This document shows positions 36,839 through 44,870 of a DNA stretch of 64,000 bases, in pieces. Every line of letters starts with the position of its first letter. Within the stretch, counting starts at the first letter, position 1. The stretch covers positions 1,736,001-1,800,000 of the forward strand of contig NZ_JAHVKE010000001.1 in assembly GCF_019800885.1 (NCBI RefSeq). Reading direction: 5' to 3'. This stretch comes from Maritalea mobilis. Its GTDB lineage: Bacteria > Pseudomonadota > Alphaproteobacteria > Rhodobacterales > Rhodobacteraceae. Position numbers and translations under genes: made by a program. The notes beneath the pieces were generated by a model, which worked only from the letters and a program-made list of their open reading frames with translations, was not told the origin of the DNA and did not search any database.

Positions 36839-37443
36839 GGCTGCCTCCATGTGTTTAGCAGGGCGAGGGTCGCCGCCTCGGGATCCGCGGCGCGTGTCAC
36901 GGCGGAAACAACGGCCATGCCAACCGCACCTGCCTGTTTCAGGGTCGCGATGTCGCCCGAGGTGAGCCCGCCGATCGCGATTGTCGGCACCGATGCGGCC
37001 GCGACGATCCGGGCCAGGCCCTCGGCCCCCATGGGGGCGGCCGCGTCGGGCTTGGTCGCCGTGGCGCGAAACGGGCCCGCGCCGATATAATCCACGCCCT
37101 CGGGGATGCGGGCGCATTGCGCGACGGTTTCGATGGACAGGCCAAGCAGAGCATCCGGCTTGATCCGGTCGCGGGCGCGTAGCGGGTCGCCATCGCCTTG
37201 ACCGATATGCAGGTCGGCACCCGTTGCGCGCGCCACTTCGACCCGGTCGTTGACGAAAACGCGCACGCCCATGGGGGCAAGATCGGCCAGCAACGCGTCG
37301 GCCAGCCGAGCGACCTCGACATCCGGGGCGCTCTTGTCCCGGATCTGCACCGCCCAAGCCCCACCACGGGCGGCGGCCATGGCCTGATCGCGCTGGGGAA
37401 GCGGCGCATTAGGGTCGGTCACGACGTAGACCGGGCCGATCAT
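36835..37443 (-). CDS. thiE: Thiamine-phosphate synthase
   Basis: A 202-residue TIM-barrel enzyme that couples HMP-PP with thiazole phosphate. The motifs are WAVQIRDKSA (usual QLR-K), VFVNDRVEVARATGADLHIGQGD, LLGLSIET, VDYIGAGPFRATATKPDAA and PTIAIGGLTSGDIA, the phosphate loop. It is slightly shorter than E. coli ThiE. Four-base overlaps join it to thiM upstream and thiD downstream, so the three are one translational unit. Confidence 0.95.
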   Translation of the reverse strand: MIGPVYVVTDPNAPLPQRDQAMAAARGGAWAVQIRDKSAPDVEVARLADALLADLAPMGVRVFVNDRVEVARATGADLHIGQGDGDPLRARDRIKPDALLGLSIETVAQCARIPEGVDYIGAGPFRATATKPDAAAPMGAEGLARIVAAASVPTIAIGGLTSGDIATLKQAGAVGMAVVSAVTRAADPEAATLALLNTWRQP

Positions 37444-38231
37444 GCCACGACCTCGATCCGGGCGGCGGTGTTCAACGCCTCGGGCGTCAGGTGATAGAGC
37501 GCATCGAGAAAGGCCACCTGAAAGCTGCCCGGCCCTTGCGCTGTTTCGCCTGCAACCTCGCCCGCGACACCATAGGCCGCGAGCGCCGCGACGGTGGCGT
37601 CAAAGGCGGGCTGGCCCGCGCAGAAGGCCGCGATGACCCCGTTCAGCGAGCAGCCCATGACCGTGATCCGCGCCATCATCGGGTGGCCGTTGGCGACACG
37701 TGCGGCGCGCGTGCCGTCGGTGATGAAGTCGACCGGACCGGACACGGCGACCACTCCGCCGGTGCGTGACGCCAAATCGCGGGCCGCGTCTTCGGCAGCC
37801 TCGACGCTATCACCGGCATCGACCCCGCGCGCGGCCCCGCCCAGACCCGCCAGCGCGAGGATTTCCGAGGCATTGCCGCGCACCACGGTCGGCTTGAGGT
37901 CAAGCAGCTTGGCCGACAGATCCTGCCGGAACCGCGTGGCCGCCACGCCCACCGGGTCGAAGACCCAAGGGCGGTCCGCCTCGCCCATGACGGCGGCGGC
38001 CTCGTACATCGCGGCGCCCCAGTCCGGGTCCGCCGTGCCGATATTGACCGTCAAGGCTTGCGCCAAAGCGGCGAACTCGGCGGCTTCCTCGCGGGCATGG
38101 ACCATGGCGGGCGACGCGCCGATGGCCAGCAGGACATTCGCCATCACGTTCATGGCGACGAAATTGGTGATGTTGTGAACAAGCGGCGTGGCCGCGCGCA
38201 TGGTCGCCAGAGATGATCCTGGGGTCTGCAT
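37440..38231 (-). CDS. thiM: Hydroxyethylthiazole kinase
   Basis: A 263-residue enzyme that phosphorylates the thiazole alcohol for thiamine salvage. PLVHNITNFVAMNVMANVLLAIGASPAMVHA is the family's N-terminal signature; WVFDPVGVAATRFR and VVRGNASEILALAG follow; the catalytic Cys is in ITVMGCSLNGVIAA. It is the first gene of the thiM-thiE-thiD-SDR operon. Its ribosome site lies in a hairpin just below a TPP riboswitch. With only salvage genes present, this operon recycles thiazole and HMP rather than making them. Confidence 0.96.
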   Translation of the reverse strand: MQTPGSSLATMRAATPLVHNITNFVAMNVMANVLLAIGASPAMVHAREEAAEFAALAQALTVNIGTADPDWGAAMYEAAAVMGEADRPWVFDPVGVAATRFRQDLSAKLLDLKPTVVRGNASEILALAGLGGAARGVDAGDSVEAAEDAARDLASRTGGVVAVSGPVDFITDGTRAARVANGHPMMARITVMGCSLNGVIAAFCAGQPAFDATVAALAAYGVAGEVAGETAQGPGSFQVAFLDALYHLTPEALNTAARIEVVA

Positions 38232-38232
38232 T

Positions 38233-38256
38233 GTGCCTCCTTTCAGACGGAGGCAC
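38233..38256 (-). promoter_or_regulatory. Hairpin masking the thiM ribosome binding site
   Basis: GTGCCTCC and GGAGGCAC form a perfect 8-bp stem around the loop GTCTGAAA on the minus strand. The right arm holds the Shine-Dalgarno sequence GGAGG, three bases before the thiM ATG. When folded it should block translation, so it is probably the expression platform of the TPP riboswitch just upstream. Confidence 0.7.
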
Positions 38257-38289
38257 GGCAGACGGACTCCCCAATTGGGCCCATCCCCG

Positions 38290-38364
38290 CAACTTCCTCC
38301 GCCGGCATGATCCGGGTCAGGTTCAAAGGGTGCTTCTCAGCCCGCGCATGGCGGACGCCCCTGT
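38290..38364 (-). ncRNA. TPP riboswitch (THI box)
   Basis: On the minus strand, AGGGGCGTCC starts the aptamer, then GCTGAGA, CACCCTTTGAACCTGA, CCGGATCATGCCGGCG and AGGAAGTT. These are the conserved CUGAGA and ACCUGA blocks and the 3' arm of the thiamine pyrophosphate aptamer, in the right order. It lies about 60 bases above thiM and should lower expression of the thiM-E-D operon when TPP is plentiful. Confidence 0.93.
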
Positions 38365-38471
38365 TGCACGTTGAGAATTGGCACGGAGGTGGGAGGAATA
38401 CAAGCGGAGCTGCTGATCTGAAGAGGCGGCTGTCGATGGTTTGCGCTATTCGACGGCGTCGACCGCCCCTG

Positions 38472-39113
38472 TCAGGCAGGTTGCTCTGCCGCAAGTTGGT
38501 CGAGGATCCGCCCGTAGGCATCCTCGCCCTGCGCGCCGACCACCAAATGCTGACGCTGGAAGACCATGGCAGGTACGCCGGTGATGCCCCGCGATGTCCA
38601 GAAGCGTTCCTTTTCCCTGACCCGGTCCGCACGGTCCCCGCGTTCCAGAACGCCAAGGGCCGCGTCACGGTCGAGACCTGCCGAAGCGGCCACATCCGAG
38701 AGGACTGCGTTGTCAGAGATGTTGCGTCGTTCGGAAAAGAACGCGGCGAACAGGGCCATGTTCATGTCATGCCCCCTGCTCTGTTCATTGGCCCAATCGA
38801 TCAACTGATGCGCCCGAAATGTATTCCACATGCGCATGTCGTCGGCATAATCGAAGGTGAAGCCAAGCGACGCCCCCAGCGTTGTCAGCCGGTCCCGTGC
38901 CGCGCGGGACTCCTCAGGCGTCGTGCCATACTTGGCTGCCAGATGCTCGCGCAGGTTCTCGCCGTCTTCGGCCATTCCCGGGTTCAGCTCGAACGGGTGC
39001 CACACCGCATCGAGCGCGATCCGTCGCGCCGCAGCCGCCGCGGCCAGCTGGTGATAACCAATCACACACCAGGGGCAGACCACGTCCGAGACGATATCGA
39101 CACGTATTGGCAT
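38472..39113 (-). CDS. DsbA family oxidoreductase (FrnE-like)
   Basis: A 213-residue thioredoxin-fold protein. The N-terminus IRVDIVSDVVCPWCVIGYHQL contains the CPWC active site, and HPFELNPGMAEDGENLREHLAAKYG belongs to the FrnE/2-hydroxychromene-2-carboxylate isomerase-like group. The C-terminal GITGVPAMVFQRQHLVVGAQ carries the cis-Pro loop. There is no signal peptide, so it works in the cytosol. It lies four bases after the GST gene on the same strand and shares an operon with a quinone reductase, consistent with oxidant or electrophile defence. Confidence 0.9.
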   Translation of the reverse strand: MPIRVDIVSDVVCPWCVIGYHQLAAAAAARRIALDAVWHPFELNPGMAEDGENLREHLAAKYGTTPEESRAARDRLTTLGASLGFTFDYADDMRMWNTFRAHQLIDWANEQSRGHDMNMALFAAFFSERRNISDNAVLSDVAASAGLDRDAALGVLERGDRADRVREKERFWTSRGITGVPAMVFQRQHLVVGAQGEDAYGRILDQLAAEQPA

Positions 39114-39117
39114 CTTG

Positions 39118-39819
39118 CTACTCCTTGAAACGGGCGGCATTGGCCGAGGCTGCGGCCGCGATGTCGCCTTTGCCGAAGGCCGAGGGACGCGGCTCAGGCA
39201 GTTGCAGCGCGGCCTGCGTTTTGGGCCGTGCATCCAGACGGTCGAACCACGCGTGCAGGTTCGGCAAGCCTTCGACATCCACGGTCGCCCAGAAATGGCT
39301 GCGGGCCCAAGGGTAGGTTGCCATGTCGGCGATGGACATGTCATCGCCCACCAGCCAGTCGCGCCCCGCAAGGCGCCGGTCAAGCACCTCCATCAGGCGG
39401 CGGCTTTCCTTTACGTAGCGGTCGATGGCATAGGGCACCTCATCGCCATTGGGTTTGGCAATGCGCTGGAAGAACATCGCCTGCCCCATCATCGGCCCGA
39501 CATGCCCGACCTGAAAGAACAGCCATTGCAGGGTCTCGGACCGCTCGACCGGGTCTCTGGACAGGAAGCGGTCGTATTTTTCGGCGAGGTGCCACAGGAT
39601 GGCGCCGGATTCGAAGATCGCGCGGTCCTCGGCCCTGTCCCAGATCGTCGGGATCTTGCCGTTGGGATTCAGCTTCAGATAGTCCGGCGCGTGCTGCTCT
39701 TTCTTCGAGAAGTCGATGTTGACCAGATCATAATCGACCTCGGCCTCGTGCAGGAAGATCAGCGGCTTCCAGCCGTTCATCGTGTTGGCCGTGTAGAGAA
39801 CGATATCAGGCCGCGACAT
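39118..39819 (-). CDS. Glutathione S-transferase family protein
   Basis: A 233-residue GST. The N-terminal thioredoxin-like domain starts IVLYTANTMNGWKPLIFLHEA (active-site Ser/Asn region) and has NPNGKIPTIWD and IFESGAILWHLAEKY, the gamma-Glu binding loop. The helical domain has FFQVGHVGPMMGQ and SIADMATYPWARSH. This arrangement resembles the Ure2p/YfcG-like disulfide-bond reductase group. The start at 39819 falls within the end of the upstream quinone reductase gene (14-base overlap). The middle gene of an operon with MdaB- and DsbA-like genes. Confidence 0.9.
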   Translation of the reverse strand: MSRPDIVLYTANTMNGWKPLIFLHEAEVDYDLVNIDFSKKEQHAPDYLKLNPNGKIPTIWDRAEDRAIFESGAILWHLAEKYDRFLSRDPVERSETLQWLFFQVGHVGPMMGQAMFFQRIAKPNGDEVPYAIDRYVKESRRLMEVLDRRLAGRDWLVGDDMSIADMATYPWARSHFWATVDVEGLPNLHAWFDRLDARPKTQAALQLPEPRPSAFGKGDIAAAASANAARFKE

Positions 39820-40414
39820 GGTCTGCCTCCGCGAAGACACTGTCGAGATGGGCGTCGAAGCGAATGAGATCGGCCTCGACCTGCGGGGCTTTCATCACGT
39901 CAAACGCGCCGAAGCTGGGCAGCGGCGTCATGCCGAAGAACTTGGCGTTCAGGTGAACCGGCCGCAAAAGATCGTCCATCGACATGCCTTCGAAGAAAGG
40001 CTCGGCGGGATCATCAAAGGATTCGCGTGGGGCGTTGAACGTGGCCGAGATCATATAGTGCGTGCCCGTCAGCGTACCGCCCATGCCGTAATTCGCCTTG
40101 GGCGTCTCGGACGTGCGGCCATCCCCGGCGCAAAGACGACCGTCCATGCCCGCGGTGTAGACCTCGTCCGTGTATTTCTTGAAGGACCACGGCACGCCCA
40201 TCCAGTTCACGGGAAACTGCAGGATCACCGCATCGGCCCATTGGTGGTTTTCGACCTCGGCCTCGATGTCATAGCCTTCGGCGACGGTGGTCAGGCGCAC
40301 ATCATGCCCCTGCGCGGTCAAACGGTCCCGCGCGCGGTCGGCCAGCGTGGCATTCAGGCGACCGGGGGCAAACCCGTAGGGCTGTGCGCCGTTGAGGATG
40401 AGGATCTTGGACAT
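39806..40414 (-). CDS. mdaB: NAD(P)H-quinone oxidoreductase, MdaB-like flavodoxin fold
   Basis: A 202-residue flavoprotein. ILILNGAQPYGFAPGRLNATLAD is the FMN/FAD phosphate loop, VILQFPVNWMGVPWSFKKYTDEVYTAGM the flavin ring contact with the PVNWMGVP signature of MdaB/NQO-type enzymes, and YGMGGTLTGTHYMISATFNAP the second loop. It reduces quinones by two electrons and so avoids semiquinones. It is the first gene of a mdaB-GST-DsbA unit and is divergent from an HxlR regulator, the classic layout for a quinone-sensing repressor and its target. Confidence 0.9.
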   Translation of the reverse strand: MSKILILNGAQPYGFAPGRLNATLADRARDRLTAQGHDVRLTTVAEGYDIEAEVENHQWADAVILQFPVNWMGVPWSFKKYTDEVYTAGMDGRLCAGDGRTSETPKANYGMGGTLTGTHYMISATFNAPRESFDDPAEPFFEGMSMDDLLRPVHLNAKFFGMTPLPSFGAFDVMKAPQVEADLIRFDAHLDSVFAEADHVAA

Positions 40415-40496
40415 CGGTAGTCTCCATGTTTCGGGGGCCGCTTGACTTGCGGCTGTGTTGGACGGAAGTTGAGTGTGAAGATAACCAAAAGCAACC

Positions 40497-40504
40497 AGTA
40501 TACT
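40497..40504. promoter_or_regulatory. Candidate operator between mdaB and the HxlR gene
   Basis: The palindrome AGTATACT lies in an AT-rich stretch of the 123-base gap between the divergent mdaB-like and HxlR-type genes, 33 bases before the latter's ATG. Flanking AAAAG and CTTTT (40487-40508) extend the symmetry. HxlR/YodB-type repressors bind such AT-rich palindromes, so this may be the operator for both directions. Confidence 0.5.
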
Positions 40505-40537
40505 TTTAGTAACCTGAAATGGACGACCGGAGGCAAG

Positions 40538-40915
40538 ATGGACGCACGCATCGAAGAGGATGAGAAAGGCCGCAGGTATGTCCATGATGCCTGTATCGAA
40601 CCCTGCGCCATCGAACGCGGCATGCGGATCATCGGAGGCAAATGGACCGGCTCGATCCTGTGGCATCTGAAGGACGGACCCGTGCGCTTCAACGACCTTG
40701 CCCGGATGATCGGCGGGGCCTCGAAGAAGATGATCACCGAACGCCTTCGGCAACTCGAAGCGCAAGGACTCGTCCGGCGCGAGGTGCTCGATACCGCGCC
40801 AGTGTCGGTGCATTACGAGATCACGGAGTTCGGCATGTCGGCCTTGGGCTTTCTCGATGAGCTCCGGAAATGGAGCGAGGGCCTTCCCAAGGCGCTGACC
40901 TCCGATGGCCAGTGA
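40538..40915 (+). CDS. HxlR family winged-helix regulator
   Basis: A 125-residue regulator. CIEPCAIERGMRIIGGKWTGSILWHLKDGPVRFNDLARMIGG, followed by SKKMITERLRQLEAQGLVRRE, is the HxlR helix-turn-helix and wing. Two Cys residues near the N-terminus (positions about 19 and 23) resemble the redox Cys of YodB/QorR-type quinone or diamide sensors. CCGGAGG precedes the ATG at 40538. It faces the mdaB-GST-DsbA operon and overlaps the dehalogenase gene downstream by 11 bases. Likely a repressor of the divergent operon and of itself. Confidence 0.92.
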   Translation: MDARIEEDEKGRRYVHDACIEPCAIERGMRIIGGKWTGSILWHLKDGPVRFNDLARMIGGASKKMITERLRQLEAQGLVRREVLDTAPVSVHYEITEFGMSALGFLDELRKWSEGLPKALTSDGQ

Positions 40916-41780
40916 CCTTCCACGGCTCAAGCCCGTCCCGCTGCCGGCGATCCACCCGGTTCCGGAATACGAGGCGGCGGGCGCCCTGGCGGATGCCTAC
41001 GCGCGCACCAAACGCGGCCTCGGGGTGCCATGGATGGGCGTTGTCGCCATGGCCTTCGCGCACTATCCGAATTTCTACAACTGCCTCTGGACGGCACTCG
41101 AACCCGTGATCGGGACCGAGGCGTTTGCGTCGTTCTGCCGATCCTTGCGGGACGCGGCCGAGACGCAAGCCGAAAGGCTGGGGCCACCAGATATCCTGCC
41201 GCGCCTCGAAAGTATGGGCTATGGGCGCCGCGAGATCGACGAGATCCGGGCCTGCAACGAAGTCTTCTCGGATGGCAACATGCCCTATCTGCTGATGGCC
41301 ACGCTGGCCCGGTTGCTGCTGGAAGGTCATGCATGGCAAGGGCAAGCCTCCGCCGGCACCCGGCAAACGCCGGTTGATGCCAGTCCGAAGCCCACCCTGA
41401 TGGAAGCGCATCACGTCGATCCGACGATGGCAGCGATCTATCAGGATATCCGCGAAACGCTTGGGCTGCCCTTCGTCAATACCGACTACCGCGCCTTTGC
41501 CCGCTGGCCGAGCTACTTTGCCCCCGCTTGGGCCGATCTCAAAGGTGCGGTCACCGGTCCCGGCTACGTCGATGCGGTCGAGCACGTCCACCGCATCGCG
41601 ACCGAGCTGGCTCTTGCCTTGCCCAACGCCGCGAGGCTGACGTCCGAAGCCCTCCGGGACGCGGCAAAAGCGGATGCGGAATTGGACGACGTTCTATCCG
41701 TCGTCCGGTTGTTTCAGTGGCTCTTGCCGGGACTGGCTGTGAATGTCGCTTTCCTCAGGGCACAGATCGTGGCCCGATAG
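40905..41780 (+). CDS. DehI-type 2-haloacid dehalogenase family protein
   Basis: A 291-residue protein with two pseudo-repeats, as in group I (DehI) haloacid dehalogenases: YARTKRGLGVPWMGVVAMAFAHYPNF and, about 150 residues later, YQDIRETLGLPFVNTDYRAFARWPSY. In known DehI the catalytic Asp is in the second repeat, and TDYR supplies a candidate. The substrate is not certain, since some relatives have no proven dehalogenase activity. The 11-base overlap with the HxlR gene shows co-transcription, hinting that haloacid or another electrophile is relevant to the regulator. Confidence 0.82.
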   Translation: MASDLPRLKPVPLPAIHPVPEYEAAGALADAYARTKRGLGVPWMGVVAMAFAHYPNFYNCLWTALEPVIGTEAFASFCRSLRDAAETQAERLGPPDILPRLESMGYGRREIDEIRACNEVFSDGNMPYLLMATLARLLLEGHAWQGQASAGTRQTPVDASPKPTLMEAHHVDPTMAAIYQDIRETLGLPFVNTDYRAFARWPSYFAPAWADLKGAVTGPGYVDAVEHVHRIATELALALPNAARLTSEALRDAAKADAELDDVLSVVRLFQWLLPGLAVNVAFLRAQIVAR

Positions 41781-42366
41781 GCAGACCTAGTCAAAGCAGC
41801 CAAGAAGCCGGCCGCTGAACGCCAGTCGCCGTTCACGGCACCATGTACGAACGGCAAGTTTGTGCTCGAAGTGCCGGGGCCGTGAGTTCAAGTGCGAGGG
41901 GCGAAGAGCGGTGTTTCACCCGCAAATTACACCAAGGTCCGTTTGGCGTGCCGATCAACCCTACGGCTTTGTAGCGTTATTCACCATATAAGACCCTGTC
42001 ACGGTACTTCCTCGCAGGAGAGATTGAATCATGATCCTTAAGATCTTCGGATCATAACGGCCGGATCGACGAACAAACCTCCTGTCCAACCATCCGGATG
42101 ATGGTCGAATATTTCCGAGTGCTCCCCCCCCAAGCAGCGGTATGCGAGTGATACTTGCACCTAAGCCTGAATGTATTCCGAGACCTGCTACGGGATACCT
42201 CACCTCGATGCTTTGCCTATGTGAAATCGTGCCATACACGTCCTTTTACGTATGCCGTTACCGCCAAAACTCAGTTCGAGTACAGGTGCGTGTCTACGGT
42301 TGATCGCAGGCGTCGGCGGCTTAGCTGGATTGTCTGCCTGGCCACGGGGGGCAGCCGTCAGCCGCC
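41781..42366. other. Intergenic region with a short inverted repeat
   Basis: About 590 bases of lower-GC DNA between the dehalogenase and RidA stop codons. No frame is recognisable. A perfect repeat ATGATCC-N11-GGATCAT lies at 42031-42055. Both flanking genes end here, so it is not an obvious promoter. It may be a decayed acquired segment. Confidence 0.45.
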
Positions 42367-42876
42367 TTACGGCGCAGGCGGGGCCAGCAGGGAGGCCGTG
42401 ACCTCGACCAGAACCGGGGCGTTGCGCGGCAGGCTGCGCACGCCGATAACTGACCGCGCATGGCGGCCCGGATCGCCGAGCATCTCGATCAGGCATATCG
42501 AGGCGCCATCCGCAACCGCCGAGATATTCTCGAACCCGTCCTCATGTGCGACGTAGCAGGTCAAACGCAGGATGCGGCGCAGGTTCTCGAGCCCGCCGGC
42601 GGAATGGTTCAACCACGCCATCGCCTGCTCGGCGCAGATGCGGGCGGCGGCGGCGGCATCTTCGACGCTCACCTCGCGCCCCACCTTACCTGCCAGCGCA
42701 AGCTGGCCATCCCGTTTCGGGATTTGCCCGGCTAAGTAGGCCGTTCGCCCGTCGATCACCACAAGGTCATAGGGATATTTCGTGCCCTCGGGGCTGGGCA
42801 AGCGACGCGCGACTTCGGCGAACGCGGCGCGATCTGCGGGCAGGGCCTCATGGCTGGGATCGCAGAGTTCAGTCAC
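42367..42876 (-). CDS. RidA/YjgF family protein
   Basis: A 169-residue RidA-fold protein. YDLVVIDGRTAYLAGQIPKRDG, AAAAARICAEQAMAWLNHSAG and RSVIGVRSLPRNAPVLVEVTA match the family. The Arg that binds the imine's carboxylate in deaminating members is present (the first Arg of RSVIGVRSLP). It is somewhat longer than typical RidA (about 130), because of an N-terminal extension. RidA enzymes hydrolyse reactive 2-imino acids. It overlaps the TRAP permease gene by 8 bases, the last gene in the leftward operon. Together with an Ldh2-type reductase across the locus it suggests imine chemistry. Confidence 0.9.
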   Translation of the reverse strand: MTELCDPSHEALPADRAAFAEVARRLPSPEGTKYPYDLVVIDGRTAYLAGQIPKRDGQLALAGKVGREVSVEDAAAAARICAEQAMAWLNHSAGGLENLRRILRLTCYVAHEDGFENISAVADGASICLIEMLGDPGRHARSVIGVRSLPRNAPVLVEVTASLLAPPAP

Positions 42877-44755
42877 GGCTTTCTCCTTTCAGGCGCGGCA
42901 GGGTCAATCCCGACCGCTGTATCGACCAGACACAGACGATCGCGACGACGGCCACCGCACTCAGCATGTGGTTCGGGGCGATCAGCAGGGCGGCGGCGAT
43001 CAGCAGGATGCCCCGGCTGACCCATGCAAGGGGGCGTCCGCCCAACCACCCGGTCAGCATGATGGACAGGCATACGATCGCGGCGGCGGACCGCGACAGC
43101 ACGATCAACAGATCAACAATCTCGCCTTGCCCCAGCAGGACCGGGTTGGCGACAAAGAGGAACGGGATCACGTAGGCGGGGATACCCAGTGTAAAGGCCC
43201 GCCACCCGACAGCGGTGGATGTGGCCCCCGCAATAGGTGCAGCGGCAAAGGCCGCCACGGCAACGGGGGGCGTGATCTGGCCAAGAACGGCGTAGTAAAA
43301 GACGAACAGATGCGCCGACAGCGGCGTTGCACCCAGATCGACCAGCGCGGGCGCCACAAGCGTCGCCTGAATGATGTAGGCCGGTGTCGTGGGCATCCCC
43401 ATGCCAAAGATAAAGGCCGCGATCATCGCCAGAAACAGCGCCGCATAAAGGTTGCCGTCGGCAAAGGCGATGACAAGGCTGCTAAAGCGGAAGCCAAGCC
43501 CCGAGATCTGCACGATGCCGACGATAATGCCCGCCGAGGCACAGGCGATCGCCACCGTCACGGCAGCCCGCGCGCCAAGGTTCAAGCCATCCGCCAGAAC
43601 CGCCAGCGATACCCATGTCGAGCGGCGCAGGAACGGCGTGACCAGCGTGGCGACCACGCCCCAAAAGGCCGACAGGCTGGGGGTATAGCCCATCATCAGG
43701 AAGGTCATGATCACGACAAGGGGCAGCAGGAATGTCCACCCTGCCTTGAATTCGCGCCAGGTCGCGCCCTTTTCGCTGCGATCCAGCGGTTGCAGGCCGT
43801 GCTTCAGGGCCTCCCAATGGACCGCGACCAGCAGGGACGCAAAGAACAGGATCGCGGGAAGGGCCGCAGCGGTGATGACCTCTTGGTAGGTAATGCCCAA
43901 AATTGCAGCCATCAGAAAGGCTGCAGCCCCCATGATCGGCGGTGTGATTTGTCCCCCGGTCGAAGCGACGGCCTCGACCGCGCCGGCGAAGTTGCGGGGG
44001 TAGCCCAGTTTGCGCATCATCGGGATGGTGATCGCACCCGTGGTCGCGACATTGGCCACCGAACTGCCCGACATGGTGCCCATCAGCGCACTGGCGACCA
44101 CGGCCATATTGGCAGGGCCACCGCGCGTCGATCCGGTTGCGGCTTTGGTGACGTTGACGAAGAAATCGCCGCCCCCGATCACCTGCAACAAGGCGCCGAA
44201 GACCACGAAGAGAAAAATGAAGTTGGTCGAGACACCAAGCGCGACCCCAAAGATCCCTTCGAAACTGAAGTACATCTGGTCGACGAATTCGTTCAGATCG
44301 ACGCCGCTATGGGCCAGCGGGCGCAGGAAATCGACATGACGCAAGTCGGGGCCGAAAAAACCGTAAAGAACAAAGATCAGGCACAGCCCGGTGATCGCCA
44401 AGCCCAGCGCACGGCGCGTCAATTCCAGCACGACAACCACAGTGCCAAGGGCCACGAAGAGCTCCATTGGTGTGGCATCGCGCGTCCAAGGGGGGCGCAC
44501 CACGATCGAGGAATGAAAAACGATCAGATAGCCCAGACAAATGATCGACAGCGCGATCAATGCCAGATCGATGGCCTTTCGTACGCGGCCGCCCTTCATT
44601 CCATAGACCAGAAACCCAATCACAAGCGCGAGCAGCAGATGTGTGCCGCGCACGACCAGATCGGGCAGCAGGGTAAAGGGCGACGCAACGAAAAGATGAA
44701 ACAGCGCCATGGAAACGGCCAGCGCGGTCACCGTCCTGTCCAATGTTAAGGGCAT
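42869..44755 (-). CDS. TRAP transporter fused permease (TAXI type)
   Basis: A 628-residue protein with about 16-17 predicted helices, made of a fused small and large TRAP permease. SALMGTMSGSSVANVATTGAITIP and STGGQITPPIMGAAAFLMA give the first signature; GMGMPTTPAYIIQATLVAPAL and YYAVLGQITPPVAVAAFAAA give the second. TAXI-type fused permeases import small carboxylates, including glutamate-like solutes. The ATG at 44755 has GAGGTGGACCTC upstream; a GTG at 44764 is possible. It is encoded between its binding protein and a RidA gene, so one transport-plus-imine operon. Confidence 0.94.
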   Translation of the reverse strand: MPLTLDRTVTALAVSMALFHLFVASPFTLLPDLVVRGTHLLLALVIGFLVYGMKGGRVRKAIDLALIALSIICLGYLIVFHSSIVVRPPWTRDATPMELFVALGTVVVVLELTRRALGLAITGLCLIFVLYGFFGPDLRHVDFLRPLAHSGVDLNEFVDQMYFSFEGIFGVALGVSTNFIFLFVVFGALLQVIGGGDFFVNVTKAATGSTRGGPANMAVVASALMGTMSGSSVANVATTGAITIPMMRKLGYPRNFAGAVEAVASTGGQITPPIMGAAAFLMAAILGITYQEVITAAALPAILFFASLLVAVHWEALKHGLQPLDRSEKGATWREFKAGWTFLLPLVVIMTFLMMGYTPSLSAFWGVVATLVTPFLRRSTWVSLAVLADGLNLGARAAVTVAIACASAGIIVGIVQISGLGFRFSSLVIAFADGNLYAALFLAMIAAFIFGMGMPTTPAYIIQATLVAPALVDLGATPLSAHLFVFYYAVLGQITPPVAVAAFAAAPIAGATSTAVGWRAFTLGIPAYVIPFLFVANPVLLGQGEIVDLLIVLSRSAAAIVCLSIMLTGWLGGRPLAWVSRGILLIAAALLIAPNHMLSAVAVVAIVCVWSIQRSGLTLPRLKGESRD

Positions 44756-44870
44756 GAGGTCCACCTCTCGCGGGCAGCGGGGTCCGGCCGCTGCGGCGCA
44801 GAAAATCTGGTTGCGGGAAATAAGGGGCGCGGACGGACGGTGAGAGGCGCCCGTCCGCGAGGGGCGAGGC

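Noticed and set aside
42031-42055. ATGATCC-N11-GGATCAT inverted repeat
   Set aside because: It lies between two convergent gene ends, so there is no promoter for it to control; kept only as a note.
42782-44749. Rightward frame of 655 codons opposite the TRAP permease
   Set aside because: Antisense to a well supported permease; Arg/Gln/His-rich text with no domain.
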